This document shows positions 20,367 through 32,860 of a stretch of DNA of 64,000 nt, piece by piece. Positions within the stretch are counted from its first letter, which is position 1. Every line of letters begins with the position of its first letter. Under the pieces are notes generated by a model. That model had not been told where the DNA came from. It saw only the letters and a list, made by a program, of their open reading frames with translations, and did no database searches. Position numbers and translations under genes: made by a program. The DNA is from Alitta virens (Eukaryota; Annelida; Polychaeta; Phyllodocida; Nereididae), in assembly GCA_932294295.1 (NCBI GenBank), contig OW028575.1:19658058-19722057 (forward strand), read 5' to 3'.

Positions 20367-22990
20367 AGATGTGGTTAGTTTATTCCCAGGCTATGGAACT
20401 ATGTCATTTATTAAACAAAATTAATTACAGATTTTCAGTTACACAAATTACTTATTTCCTGGGAAGAATGTGCATTGCAGCACTATATTTGATTATCATG
20501 TTGACTTCTGGGTTGTCTATATTATTCAGTTTTTTGTTTCTTGGGACACCCTATTGTGCATTATATATTATCATACTTGATGCGCTAAATACTGTATTTA
20601 TTTAGTAATTCCTACTTATCACTCTGCATGTGTTAATCAGCCGAAACTGTTTGATTTTTGTTATAACACTGTTACCTTTATTGTATTTGATAGTATAACC
20701 TTCATAACATATAGATCTATAAGCAACAATATTTAAAGAACTTACAATGTGAGTGCAAGTTGTGTTTTTGCTGTAAAAAAAATTTAAGAGAATTGTGTAG
20801 GGAATTAAATGTCCTATTAATACTGTTACATAGATATAAAAATATTTTGTTTTACAACTACCGTGTTGTTTTTAAGTAATACATACAGTAGCTTATTGTG
20901 ATACGGATGATACCAAAAATTTTGAAGGTTGGGCACACTGACAAGTGTTTGCATGACATGTCTACTAAGAGGTTTGCGACCATTCTTTGAGCAGTTGGGT
21001 GTTCTCATGCAGCCAAGTCTAGAGTGATAACAGCATTTTTTATTTTATTATCAATTTTGTTATTAAATATATTTTAAAAGGGTTAAATTGCTCAGCGCAA
21101 ACTGTTTTTCAGCAATGCCCTTAACATAAGTAAAAATTAAAAGATTTTACAAAAATGCATTGACAATAAAAACCGCAGTAATAAATTAAAATTTATAACA
21201 GTGTAAATACATAAGGATAAAATATTACATGTGCACATTCCTTTAAAAATAGTTAATAGTTAACCAGTTTATTTTATCGGTTGGCACATTTACAGCAGTT
21301 TTAAAGGGAGCACAGACACTTGATTGAAAAATTTGACAGGAATGGAATAGCCACCCCAGCATGAACTTGTTTTCACCTCTTTTAACCCACGTTGACCCCA
21401 TTTTCTGTACAGACGAGTATTTTATGATAATATAGGGACCACATCTTTTCATAATTTTTGCCATTTGACCAACACGCGAAATTGAAAAAAGATTAATAAA
21501 TAAATGAAGATATTAGGCCTAATAACAATAGTTTTCCTCTCACCTAAGGCATTACTAAATGTGCAGATGCCCAGAAGAATAATGAGCGATTCGACACATT
21601 TTCTCTGAATGTGACTAATTACAGCCCTCTAAATTGTGCAAATAATTAAATAATGAAGTGTACCTATCTATATCTGTGTACATTGTACTCATCAGCTATT
21701 TCTTTCAAAAATTCGTCTGTTTGAGTTTTTTTTCTTTTTTTTATCCTCTGTCACATGCCACGATTTTTACTCCACTCTTGCAGGCCTGTTCAAGTATGAA
21801 TCTTCTGAATTCCTTGGGAATATACACCTAGCATTCAGCCATCCTGGAGCACCTAAGATCAGGCAATCCTGCCAATAATCCAGATATATATATTATACAA
21901 TTATACATTGGTTACAAGTGAGACATGAAGATATGTACACCCGAAAATGTCAATGTACAAAGAAGCTGACAGGCAGTCTAGGCTGACACTGACAACTCCG
22001 CTTCAGGCCCCGCCCACTTACTGGCTGCCTATTGCAGCGCGGAATGGCTCATGCACAATGGCTAACTGTTGTACATTAGGATTTGTACAACGGAATACCT
22101 AATGCTAAATTGCACTAGTGAGTGGTACAAAAATGGTGGTTATGTATACTCTGAACCACGTCTTGTCATCTAATAAGAACACAGCAATTGTACATACCAT
22201 TTGTAAGAATTTGAATCATTTTTTATCACATTGGAGATGCTGACACAAGAGGTCAAATTAAGTACAAATACAAAGACAAGCATGCCTGAAACAATACCAA
22301 CTTGTGGAAAGAAAAAAACACACATACATGTAAACAGTAAACTCATTTGTTGGGTATTTTTCAAATTGAAAATTTAATTTCTGTGGCTTGTTAAATTGTT
22401 CCAGAGTGTATCATTGTATTTTCGAAGCAGGGGTCTGTAACTATCTATTAGGTTGTAATCATAGAAGATCCTTGAGTTCGATATTTACAGTAAGTTTAAA
22501 GATAATGAATCACAGCTCATTTTGAATATATTTTCTTCAAAATAAAATGTCGCAGACCAATTCATTAAATATGCGATCAGTGGGATTTAATCCAGATTCA
22601 TCCAATTCGGGAAAAAAATCAGGCTTATTAACCATGCGGCAATATGAAACATGATCTAAAAAAAAATTGGCAGTAGAAGAATGTCTGTGGCAATAATTAA
22701 TAGCTTATATGTTGTTCTGCGTTGTCACAGATTCATTAAAAAGAAGCCTCTGTAGTGAAGTGCACTCAGTGACGCCAGCCAATTAGGACATAGGTTAGAA
22801 AGTTTAGATATGTCTTGAGTGCAAAAAGGTATTGTATTTCAACTAAAAGTGCTAGAAAGATGTTACATGAAATTACATGTTCAACCAAAAGATGGCAATT
22901 TTGTACTCATGTATTTGTACTTTTGCCCTGTAAATTCAATAATCATTTACATACATGTATGTAGTCACATATACATACATCTTTGATAAA
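20367..22990. other. Downstream flank of opsin exon, no gene
   Basis: AT-rich sequence, shared with 37055-39630. It includes a GC-richer segment at ~21985-22060 containing CAGGCCCCGCCCACTTACTG. No coding potential was supported on either strand. Confidence 0.45.
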
Positions 22991-23009
22991 CAAGCAGACA
23001 TACTTATAC

Positions 23010-23013
23010 ACAC

Positions 23014-23068
<55 letters not shown>

Positions 23069-23103
23069 GCTAGACAGCTAGACAGACAGACAGACAGACA
23101 GAC

Positions 23104-23134
<31 letters not shown>

Positions 23135-23170
23135 GAGAGAGATAGATACATAGATAGATAGATTGATAGA
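23010..23170. repeat. (GACA)n(GATA)n microsatellite, expanded
   Basis: About 90 bp of GACA repeats, interrupted by GCTA, then GATA repeats. The equivalent in copy 2 (39640-39672) is a few GATA units only. Confidence 0.95.
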
Positions 23171-23363
23171 TTGATAAATTGATAGGTAATGATTGACCAA
23201 TTGATATACCATATGTGTGATTGATTGATTTGTTCATTGCAGTTTAGTGCAGGGACTATTTGTCATTGTAAGGAACAGCATTTTTAACTTGAGCACAAAT
23301 GCAGAACTACCTAGAAAGCATTTATGCGCACCAAATGTTTCTCATGTGCAGCAAATGTTTCTT

Positions 23364-23450
23364 GTCGTAATTACCAAAAAAAACTTTTCGTAATTACCAA
23401 AAAACTTTTCGTAATTACCAAATATTGTTCAATTTGTAATTACCAAAGAA
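23364..23450. repeat. Left array of CGTAATTACC units
   Basis: Four imperfect ~20-bp units (TTTTCGTAATTACCAAAAAA), immediately upstream of the transposase relic. They are related to the arrays at 24275-24420 and 24626-24770. Confidence 0.8.
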
Positions 23451-23477
23451 CTTTAAATAAAAATAATAAATCAGATA

Positions 23478-23948
23478 TGTTGGAAGTGGTGCTTTTCATT
23501 TTTTCTGAGTTGCAGGACTATGGCCAACTACATGGATATAAGCTAATGCATCTCAAATGTATCCAGAATGGTTTAGTAGTTACACAAGATACAGACCGGA
23601 TTTTATTACACATACTAGACTCAGATGGTAGGTATCGACGGAAACGTAATAGACTGCATAGGCATTTATACATGAACCCAGGTCCCAACTTTATGTGGCA
23701 TGTAGACAGTTACGATAAACTTAAACCATATGGATTATGCATTAATGGTGCGATAGATGGGTTTTCCCGTTATTTTGTGTGGCTACATGTTCTCGACTAA
23801 CAGCGATCCTTCAGTTATCTCGGGTTATTTCATAAAAGAAGTGGAAAAGAGAGCTGACCTCGGAACAGAGAATGTTCACATGGAACATGTGATATTTGTA
23901 AAAAAAGAAAGAAACAGTAATGCACATAATATTCCAGATAAATATTAA
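23478..23948 (+). pseudogene. Integrase-core (rve-like, DDE/RNase H fold) transposase fragment
   Basis: The frame to 23800 contains LMHLKCIQNGLVVTQDTDR, an Arg-rich stretch, GPNFMWHVDSYDKL (first catalytic Asp region), and INGAIDGFSRYFVWL. A shift of frame then leads into NSDPSVISGYFIKEVEKR and ADLGTENVHMEHV (second Asp region), ending at 23948. This is a widespread eukaryotic integrase-core family of transposon origin (recognised from memory; possibly the PF24764-type core). It is broken: a frameshift near 23795, a deletion of the segment normally preceding ADLGTEN, and no visible C-terminal part. The flanking palindrome arrays make it the likely former transposase of an element bearing CGTAATTACG repeats. 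It lies inside the insert specific to duplication copy 1. Confidence 0.75.
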
Positions 23949-24180
23949 AAACAAAAACATTTTTTAAATACATTTTTTATTTGTATATAAAGCTTTTAAT
24001 AACATTCCCTGATAACAAGTCAATTGTCTTAAAAATTTCAATCTAAATGAAACTTGCTTATTCATGTCTATCAAATGCAACCAAACCACGTTAGCTATGC
24101 TCAATCTAATACACAAACTATCCAGAAGGTGATGATATTGGATCACTGATGATCCAAATAATGTCATTTCCCGCCATTTT

Positions 24181-24882
24181 GCTGTGGGTTGCATACTTGG
24201 ACAAGAACCATTTTCGCGACAATCAGCGAGGCCTTCACTTCTACCATCGCGCCTGTTGGAATAGCCAAAGCCAAACATTTCGTAATTAGGAAACATTTTT
24301 CGTAATAACGAAACTTTTTTCGTAATTACAAATTACGAAATATTATTTCGTAATGACGAAAAAAGTTTCAAAATTACGATATATTATTTCGTAATTACGA
24401 AACTCTTCTTTTTTTTTCATTGGTTGGCAGCAAAACGCTTCCGTACGGAGCTTTTAAAGGGACATGCAAAGAAAAATAAAGGCTGAGGATTTGTCGTTCG
24501 AACGAAACTATTTGCATTCACACAGACATTTGCTGTGGGTTGCATACTTGGACAAGAACCATTTTCGCCACAATCAGCGAGGCCTTCACTTCTACCATCG
24601 CGCCTGTTGGAATAGCCAAAGCCAAACATTTCGTAATTAGGAAACTTTTTTCGTAATAACGAAACTTTTTTCGTAATTACAAATTACGAAATATTATTTC
24701 GTAATGACGAAAAAAGTTTCGCAATTACGATATATTATTTCGTAATTACGAAACTCTTCTTTTTTTTTCATTGGTTGGCAGCAAAACGCTTCCGTACGGA
24801 GCTTTTAAAGGGACATGCAAAGAAAAATAAAGGCTGAGGATTTGTCGTTCGAACAAAACTATTTGCATTCGCACAGACATTT
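24181..24882. repeat. 351-bp tandem duplication with palindromic TTTCGTAATTACGAAA core
   Basis: Unit 1 is 24181-24531 and unit 2 is 24532-24882, nearly identical. Each contains a GC-richer segment (AAGCCAAACATTTCGTAATT and the upstream ACCATCGCGCCTGTTGG) and a block of AT-rich palindromes around CGTAATTACG, followed by CCGTACGGAGCTTTTAAAGG. Confidence 0.9.
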
Positions 24883-25030
24883 TTTCCTGTTCGCACAGAA
24901 AATATTTGCGTTCGCACAGAAATTTATTTGCGTTCGCACAGAAACAATTTACGATCGCATGAAAAACAATTTACGTTCGCAGGAAAAAAAATTGTGAAAA
25001 CAAATTGCGTTCGCACGAAAAAATTGGCAC
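24860..25030. repeat. Short array of TTTGCGTTCGCACAGAAA units
   Basis: Five or more imperfect ~20-bp units with a GCGTTCGCA core, degrading rightwards into TTCGCACGAAAAAATTGGCA. Similar in build to 26745-26890. Confidence 0.8.
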
Positions 25031-26640
25031 GGGTAACCCACCGGCTTTTCCGGGGTTGTATATAATTTAAAAGCCTGCTGCTCCTCTAATACCAGTCCGA
25101 TTTTCGCCAAATAAGACTGACTTGTAGTATAGTTCATACTGATTCCATAAATGTTTTCGGATCGTGAATAGACCAAATATTAAGCGAGATATTCGTCTGA
25201 GAAGGCAGGTAGGCGGCAAACACTGGTGCTCCCTCAAGCGTCCGCGCCCGGACTGTATCAATGCAGGCAGAGCTGAGCGCTTCTTTAAAAAGCTGTTGCT
25301 CCCTTAATATTAGTCCGATTTTCGTCAAATAAAACTGAATTGTAGTATAGTTCATACTGATTCCATACCTGTTTTCGGATCGAAAATAGACCAAATATTA
25401 ATCAAGATATTATATATTATATAATAAGCAAATAAATCTATCTGTCTCTCTAAACTTTCTATCTAAATATCTACTACATATCTACATATCTACATATCTA
25501 CATATCTATATATCTATATATCTACATATCTACATATCTAACTATCTAACTATCTAACTATCTACATTAAAGAACAGCGATTAATGTTGGGGGCGTTTTT
25601 GACAAGAATATTCTTGTTTTTGCCCAGTATACTTTATTAATTTTCCTTAATTTTCCTCACCTTATCTATTATATACTGCCATGATGCAAAATGTACAAAG
25701 GGTGCTGGACTAATGCTTTTCTCTTCGGCATTTTCAAAGTACAGTCAAATAGTTTTGACCATCATATATACAATGTTTGGATGAGCTTTATTGCAATTCA
25801 TTTCTACTCATTCTGCCAACTGGCCAATGGGAAGGAATTTTCCTTGGGTTTTGTAAAAGTCAATTAACCTGTATATGTAATAGCAATCTGCCGTGACTGT
25901 TATGTCAATTGCTATTAGCATTTTAAATGATACAAAGAATGGGGTAAATCATACTTTTTCATCATTGATCACAAGCATTAATTGAAATTCTGAATTTCAA
26001 CTGATTCCTGTTTATTATGCATATTAAAGAGGGAGATTGTCTATAATTTGCATTGTTTTATTTTCATTTTTTATTGATTACGATTCAATGATTTATTGAT
26101 AGTAACGTATTTTTAGGTGAAGATCTTATAACTATCTGTCTATCTACATATCTAAATATCTATACTCTATGAGGTATTACTAACTTTATTAACAAGAATA
26201 TTCTTGTTTTTGCCTAGTATACTCCATTAATTTTCCTCACCTTATCTATCATATACATTTTATTTGACGAAAATCAGACTATATACAATTCCCTATGACC
26301 GTTATACTAAATGACAATTGACACTCAGAAATTTGTGATGTTCAAAGTGGCTTCTTTTTAATTGTGAATTGAATAGGACATGACATTAAACCTTTAATCC
26401 AGGTTAATTGCAATTGACTAATTGACAATTAACCCTTGTTGAAGGACTTCTTAACATTTGGCTAATTGAATTGATTTACTTATGTTATGATAGCTCATGT
26501 CTCACAATGTTATCATTGTTTTATTTTCATTTTTTATTGATTTTTTTATATGCTTTAAAAGGCTGCTGCTCCCCTAATATGAGTCAGATTTTCGTCAAAT
26601 AAAGACTGAATTGTTCAGGGAAGTGTATATATATATAATT
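25031..26640. mobile_element. Rearranged relative of the TTAA transposon at 9853-11741
   Basis: It shares GGCTGCTGCTCCCCTAATA-type units, TTTTCGGATTGAAAATAGAC, CAAGAATATTCTTGTT and the ATCTATACTCTATGAGGTAT segment; the last is inverted relative to 9853-11741. Internal repeats have a ~217-bp period (anchors ~25070 and ~25287). No intact termini. It contains a CTACATAT/CTATATAT microsatellite at ~25470-25565. Confidence 0.65.
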
Positions 26641-26744
26641 TTTATTTTTGTTTTACATTTATGGCTGTAGCCGTTTTAGACATGCTTGTTGACGTTTTGG
26701 TAATGTACCCAAATATTGGTGTAGACGTTTTGGGTGTAGCGGTA

Positions 26745-26895
26745 TTTGCGAGTGAACGAAAATATTTGCGAGGAAACGCAAATATTTGCGAGTGAACGAA
26801 AAAATATGCGAGGGAACGAAAAAGTTTGCGAGTGAACAAATAAATATGCAAGGGAACGAAAAATTTTGCAAGTATTTGCGAGGGAACGAAATACA
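26745..26895. repeat. Short array of TTTGCGAGTGAACGAAAA units
   Basis: Seven or so imperfect ~18-22-bp units. Protein-like frames on the minus strand are artefacts of the period. It ends beside the inverted terminal-type sequence at ~26916-26935. Confidence 0.8.
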
Positions 26896-26949
26896 TTATT
26901 ATTATTTTTTTGCATGTCCCTTTAAAAGCTCCGTACTTCCGTGCGGGTG

Positions 26950-28070
26950 CAAAGAAAAAAAATAAAAATTTATGCCATGTCCTCTTTGGGGCTCCGTAAT
27001 AATTAACCTTATTTTACGAAAATAACTATGTTATAAATATCCACACATGCAGGCATCAGTTTACCACATAACATAAAATTATACTCCACTACGTGACCAC
27101 TTCTATTAACGAAAACGTTAATTACTCCCTCCTGAGTGCAAACTGAACTAAAAAAACAATCAAACAAATTAGTAAATATGCCTTATGGAGTATAAGTTAA
27201 TTATATCCTTCCTATTCTAAATATAACTACTACTTATGTGCGAGGTAAGTGATTTCCTAAATATGATATTCATCCCAAATAATAATTTGAGTCTGCTACA
27301 CTGTAAAAGGGTGTTTAAATAAACAGGGATCTCCTGGGTGGAGTGGAGCAAAGAGTTACAGGGCATCTGCTCAATTCCTTAAGTTCCTTCATGACATGTG
27401 TTTCACAAGTGTTCGCAACACACCGTTTAATTTAGCATTAGAGAAACTCTTTGCTGACTAGCCATGTTTTTTATATATAGCTTTTGGACTCCAAGAGTCT
27501 TGATCTTATGCAAAAGGTCAAGGTCATGGATTTTATAAGCAGCTCAAAGTAATCTTGGCACTGGCTTCTGTGTATTTGTGATAATTGTCACCAAGTACGA
27601 TCTCAGGGGCATTTATTTTGGGCCCCTTAACGCCATAATTTGATGTCTTTTCTTTGATGATGATTGGTTGATGGACTTGGGGTTTTTCTAAATTATCAAA
27701 AGGGTAAGCAAAGAACTGCAAAAGTTGAGTTATGAAAGAAAAATGCATCTTTTGATATTCTAGATTCAGGTACTAAAATTAATACGCACACCTCAAAGTG
27801 AAGTTAGGACATCGACATTTTAAATTGATGGAGGTCAAGGTCATTTCCATTTGGCAGTATTGCTTTAATCTACATACACTGCTGAAGATAAGAAAAAAGG
27901 CTTACTTTTGACTATAACATTGAACGTTTTACAATGATATTAGGAGGCATTTGCTGAGAAAATCGACCTAATAATGAAAATATTTGGAATGACATGAAAT
28001 TTTATCAAATTATCAGAATATGCAGTGTTATTGGACCAAACATTTTTCCTAAAATCTAATTTATTAAATA
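26950..28070. other. Duplicated non-coding segment
   Basis: Collinear with 39900-41370. Contains the TIR-like GGGGCTCCGTA near 27000 and long identical stretches such as the one around GGTCTCCTGGGTGGAGTGGA. No gene supported. Confidence 0.5.
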
Positions 28071-28077
28071 TAATATA

Positions 28078-29280
28078 ATATGGTGTCCCACAAAGGTCTG
28101 TGCTGGGACCTTTATTATTTTTAATTTACATCAATGATATTACTAACTTACTTAGTGATGTGAATTTTTTTGCTGATGATACTTGTATCTTTGGCACTGT
28201 ATTCCCAAATATGTCGCAGACTGTAAATGTTCTTAATGCTGATCTCGAAAATATAGATAAATGGTGAAGAAGTGGCTTATAACAGTCAATAAATGCTGAA
28301 ATAACTGTCTTTATGGTATTGAGTACTAAGCAGAAAAGAACCCATAGTCCCTCTTGTCAAACTCGGCAATGTTACTCTTTCAGAGGTCTTCACTCATACT
28401 CATTTGGGTTAGACACTTCAGAGTGACCTTACTTGGGACAAGCATTTCTGTGAGGCAAACAAACATCTTGGTCTTCTCAAAAGAGTCAAATACAGAGCCT
28501 CCATACGTGCCTTAACTAAATGCTAACTCATCTTTGTTAGACCTCGTCTTGAATATGGTGACATATGTTTTGATAGTTGTACTGGGGGGTTATCTAACAA
28601 ACTTGAAGCTGCAAATCTTGAGGCAGCACGTATTGCCAGTGGTGTCAAGAGATATACTTCTCATGAGGCTCTTTATAATGAATTGGGCTGGTCTACACTT
28701 TCCAAGCACAGATGCTTTTACAAACTGACAAAGTTTTACCAGATTTTCAACAATACGTGCCCTATTATTAGTCCATTAAGACCAGTGTGCACAATTATGG
28801 CACTCGAGGCCTAAATGAACTTTATATCAATCTTCCTCTCATAAGGAAAGAATTGTATAAAAGGTCTTTTGTGCGCAGTTCAATTTCCTTATGGAATGAC
28901 CTTGATTTGTCTATGGGTTCAAGCCCGAGTTGCGCTATTATAGGAATAGCAAATACAGCTGTTGAGCAGAAATTAAAAATAACTTCATTATTAGATCCTT
29001 TACTTCTGCCTTTGGGATTACCTCGAAAGGCAGAAGTAATGTTGGCACAGCTCCGGCTTGGTTTCTCAGATCCTAATGCTCACTTATATGTGAAAGGGTG
29101 TGTTAATTCCTCATTTTGTTACTGTGGCACTTCTGCAGAAACTATTAACCACTTTTTCCTCGAACGTCCGAACTATTCCAACAATAGACAAATCTTGTTT
29201 AATAGTGTTAGTAATACAACACCACTCCCAATAACTTCCAATTCAAAGCAAAATGAGCCAAAATATCAGTTATGACAGAG
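28078..29280 (+). mobile_element. Jockey/CR1-group LINE ORF2 remnant (copy 1)
   Basis: Reverse-transcriptase pieces include [19 protein letters not shown] and FADDT (the catalytic DD, ~28170). They are followed after stops and frame changes by the C-terminal part at 28787-29275 (R-S-F-V-R-S-S-I-S-L-W-N-D-L and a C-Y-C-x9-H-x4-E-x-P zinc-knuckle-like segment). It is dead. The matching copy is at 41372-42220. Confidence 0.8.
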
Positions 29281-30585
29281 TCCTGCAAAAATGTCTAAAT
29301 ACTTGTGCTTATTTATAAGTTAACATTTGTCTGCCCATCCTGATGCCACATCAACATGATTATTACCATTTTTCCCGTTATAATCAAATTTGAAAGTTGA
29401 GGGATGGGAGGGTGCACAATTTCTGTGGAATGACCCAATTATTGATCTGTGGCCTACAGATACAAATGATGGCTAATTTTGTTGCTCACCTGATCCTATA
29501 CACTCAGCGTCATCAAATTTCACCAGGGCAATCAACATAGGCCAAACTAAATAAACTATCAAAAACACTTCTAAGATGTGGGACGAAGTGTTAGAACATT
29601 GTCAATGATGTGACAAGTTTGTTTCGTAGCAAATCTGAAATTGCAAGGTGTGTAGATCGTCTAATCATGGTAATTGTGATTGTTGAGAGTGACCAATTTT
29701 GATGACCCCATGATAACAGAATTCTGTAGCGTCATTGTGGTCAGCTTATCTCTTGCTGTGTTCTGACCACTTCCCAAACTATCCATAGGATTAACATTGG
29801 GGAAAGAATGTTTTTCTTCTAAGAAAATATTTCATGCAGTGACATTATACAAATTGAAAAACATGTCACTTTTAAATGCTTCTGTGTGGCATTAAATCTC
29901 TGAATCACCTGGCAGGTATGTTAGAACAGTTTAATCTTTTGTCAATGAACCACTGTCAATAGATATTGGACAAACTTTCTTGTGAAATTACTCAAAAATA
30001 GACTGGTGAATCTCAAAATCAACCAGGAAAATTATGTTTATCAACAGAGTATACAAATTTTATTTTGTACAGAATTTTGAACAAACATCTATCTGTATTG
30101 GCAAATAGGCCTAGCAGTAAAATGATCGCTAAAAATGAATTTAACGAAAGCCAAATTTTTTATAGATTTGCAATCCAACATGAACATCGTCTGCAGGAGG
30201 GAAAATTTTCAAATGGTTCAATAAATGTAAGGAAACAGTCGAGCATCAATAGGCCCCAACTGTAATGTTGTAACAGAAATACTTGATTGTGTAAGCATGG
30301 CCATAATAACAAAATCTCAGATAATAATGAACAAATTGCAGATTTTACGGTGAGATGATGTAAAATTCAAAATGCTCTAATCTGGTTGAAGCATCACAAA
30401 ATATTTGTCCATTTGAAGGTGATTTGCAGAATGTCATGTACTATAAGAATTGAGAGTGGTGGCTCCATGTGAGATGAATCCCATGTCAGCAGAACTGGGG
30501 GGGGGGAGGTCACTTTTACAAAATAATTATATATTACTGCAGTCAGGTATACAGAGGAAAAAAAATTCATGAATGCTTAAAAAGA
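29281..30585. other. No gene seen
   Basis: AT-rich and duplicated at 42221-43440. The short frame at 30065-30265 has no recognisable family and is not preserved as an identical frame start in the other copy. Confidence 0.4.
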
Positions 30586-30599
30586 ATTGCATGGATTCT

Positions 30600-30792
30600 T
30601 AGCAAGTAGTGTAGAACCAAACCTGTACAACCAACAAATTAATTTTCAACAACATATAAACCACATTAAATTTCAACTTCATTTCCATGTTGCCTTTAGC
30701 TTTCCGCTTTCTTCTGACAGTGATAGTCATCCTTTCTCCGTATTGCAAGGTCTCGGGTCCCTGGTCCGATTCACTCAGCAAATGCATCTTAA
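30600..30792 (-). other. Possible old exon of unknown protein (copy 1)
   Basis: A minus-strand frame begins MHLLSESDQGPETLQYGER and runs through a basic VRRKRKAKGN segment. The other duplication copy (43458-43682) keeps it open with only four or five residue changes. Local GC and amino-acid composition look more protein-like than the surroundings. No family recognised and no clear donor seen. It could be a fossil exon, a processed fragment or chance. Confidence 0.25.
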
Positions 30793-31399
30793 AGGCTTCA
30801 ATATAACTAATGATTCAGTTTTTAATTCCATTGTCTGTCAGTTGTGTTATACTGTGTATTTTAGCTTTTTAAATCTACAATACCATGCTTTATGTGCAAT
30901 TGCTTGTGAAGTACCCATATTAAAGGAATGTTTTTCAGAAGATCGCATATAAATGAATAAACTCAAATTGAAATTTTGCTTCCCTTGAATTAGATTGTAC
31001 CAAAAATTTCAGGTCAGATGCCAAGGTGATATATGCACTTGGCTCGTTGCCTTATACAGACTTTACTCAAGGTGATAATTAAAGGTGTAATTAAGAAAAC
31101 TGCAGGTAATACATGCTCCCTTGAACACGCATGTGATTAATGAAACACTCTTCTGGCCAATTTAGCTTTGATCTTCAGAGCGTGAAAATGGCAGTTAATT
31201 AAATGTAAAAGAGTTCTGTAAGACAGAATTTGTATAGTCATAAGTGCTCCAACATGGTTAAGCTTTTAATTCCATTATCTGTCAGTTGTGTTATACTGTT
31301 TATTTTAGCATTTCAAATCTATAATACCATGCTTCATGTACGAACCGTTCTGTAAGTATCACAGTAACACTTTACAACACTGAAATAGTTAACACAAAT

Positions 31400-32860
31400 A
31401 ACAAAACACCTAGTCATGGACCCAAGAAAACTCCAGACACTATCATTAAGAGAACTCCAGAAACTCGAACTGCAAAATGTCCAAAAAACATAGGAAGAAG
31501 TCTAACCTCCCCGAACTTATATCCGATGACAGTGGAGAAGAAACTCCAACCACCCAACCACCAGACTCAGAACTCAAAACAGCCAAAGATCCAAGCAAGC
31601 ACAGTTCAAAATGAAGACAAAGCCAGTACACCCAAACAACCAGATAACTCTTAGCACAAATGAACACAAAATTTGGCCTCACTAGTCAAGTTAAAATACG
31701 CAATACCATAAGACAAAGTGGTGTACAATCTGGTACCCAATATGCTCTTCTAATGGATGAAATCAACAAAGAACCATGTACCAAAAACCTAGGCGTACAG
31801 CAACTAAAATCCAAAATCAAAATACCATCATTATTGTGGATGGACGACATAGCCCTTATATCTAATAACAAAACAGAATTGCAACAAATGCTGAACCTAA
31901 CCAACATATAGCTCGAAAGTACAACAAAGAATTTGACCAGGCAAAAAGTGAAATAATGACCACAGGAAAGAGCATGACACATGAACAATTCCAACTTAGA
32001 GAATTATAGTAACAAAACACAACATATCTGGGAGTAACACTTAACAACCAGAACACACTCACAGACCACATAAGATCAATAAAAGGAAAACCGAAGCTGC
32101 ATATCAAACAATAATGACCATGGGGTATTATTGAATGCAAGAACTTCACAGGCATACAACTAAAAGCAGCATGGAAATTACTAGATGGGTGGTTGGGTGG
32201 GTGGATTTAGGGCTTTACTTCCTGTATTTCTGCACCAGTTGGGCTAATTAGGATAGGCAGAGACCATGGCAATGAGACGAAGGAGGAAACAGCCATCCAA
32301 CTTAGGCTCGACCGGGAATCGAACCCGGGACCCAGTGGTTGGATGGAAATTACTAGAAACATGCACCACACGCATCATTACTCATACCTTTGAAGCACTA
32401 GACATCACTCAGAAAGACCTGAATGAATTAAACACCATCATGATATGGGAAAATATAATCAAAAGAATACTTAGAACTCCAAAAAAAGCCTTATACATAG
32501 AGACAGGACTGCTAGTCATCCCAACACTAATAGAACAAAACAGACTATGAGTGGCAGTAAGATAATTACAGTCAAAAACACAAATCATAAATACTATCAA
32601 AGAGGAAAATATATAAAAGAAATGATGGGAGAAAACAACAGAACTCATGAAATAAACACAATATAAACACTGACCAACTTCAAGGACTAAAGACAACAAC
32701 AAATAAAACAATGAAATTAAACTAAACAAAGACATTCCACTCAAAAATCACTGAATCAACAACACACAAAAATCTAAAGTACAGCACCTATTACAAGGAA
32801 TCACTAACTGGAACCCTGGACTCTAACACTAATACACTTCCCCATACCAACTTTGGTTCA
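31400..32860 (+). mobile_element. R4/Dong-like (REL-type) LINE remnant with SINE insertion (copy 1)
   Basis: Segments in order: a basic Ser/Pro-rich region; Q-S-G-V-Q-S-G-T-Q-Y-A-L-L-M-D-E-I-N-K-E; L-L-W-M-D-D-I-A-L-I (catalytic DD); TELQQMLNLTN; then, after the SINE, LETCTTRIITHTFEAL, IIKRILRTPKKALYIETGLL and P-T-L-I-E-Q-N-R-L. The LMDEINKE and ALYIETGLL motifs are characteristic of R4/Dong-related elements (from memory). Stops and frame changes show decay. The matching copy at 44290-45600 also has a ~145-bp deletion. Confidence 0.75.
32186..32342 (-). mobile_element. tRNA-derived SINE with 15-bp target duplication (copy 1)
   Basis: The target duplication ATGGAAATTACTAGA occurs at 32171-32185 and 32343-32357. 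On the minus strand the element begins with a B-box-like GGGTTCGATTCCCGG segment and ends in CCCACCCAACCACCCAT. It interrupts the LINE frame between MTM and the LETCTTR segment. The A-box half is missing (5'-truncated). Confidence 0.85.

Larger units (their letters stand above)
23362..26945. mobile_element. Insert present only in duplication copy 1 (~3.6 kb), composite transposon DNA
   Basis: The flanks align with 39830-39890 and 39890-39940 in copy 2. It contains palindrome arrays, an integrase-core transposase relic, a 351-bp tandem duplication, two CpG-bearing short arrays and a rearranged relative of the TTAA element. Inverted terminal-type sequences occur inside: GTACGGAGCTTTTAAAGGGA at 24438 and 24792, and its inverse TCCCTTTAAAAGCTCCGTAC at ~26916-26935. 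Whether copy 1 gained it or copy 2 lost it is open. Confidence 0.7.

Noticed and set aside
22936..23151. Cys/Leu/Ser-repeat protein
   Set aside because: Translation of the GACA/GATA microsatellite.
26642..26915. Overlapping minus-strand frames with F-V-H-S-Q-I-F repeats
   Set aside because: Translation of the ~18-22-bp tandem array.
32280..32342. tRNA gene on the minus strand (GGGTTCGATTCCCGG)
   Set aside because: Only the 3' half of a tRNA is present, and the segment lies within target duplications of a SINE.
31446..32744. Hydrophobic minus-strand frames (and the same at 44304-45485)
   Set aside because: Antisense of the R4/Dong-like LINE frame; no independent evidence.
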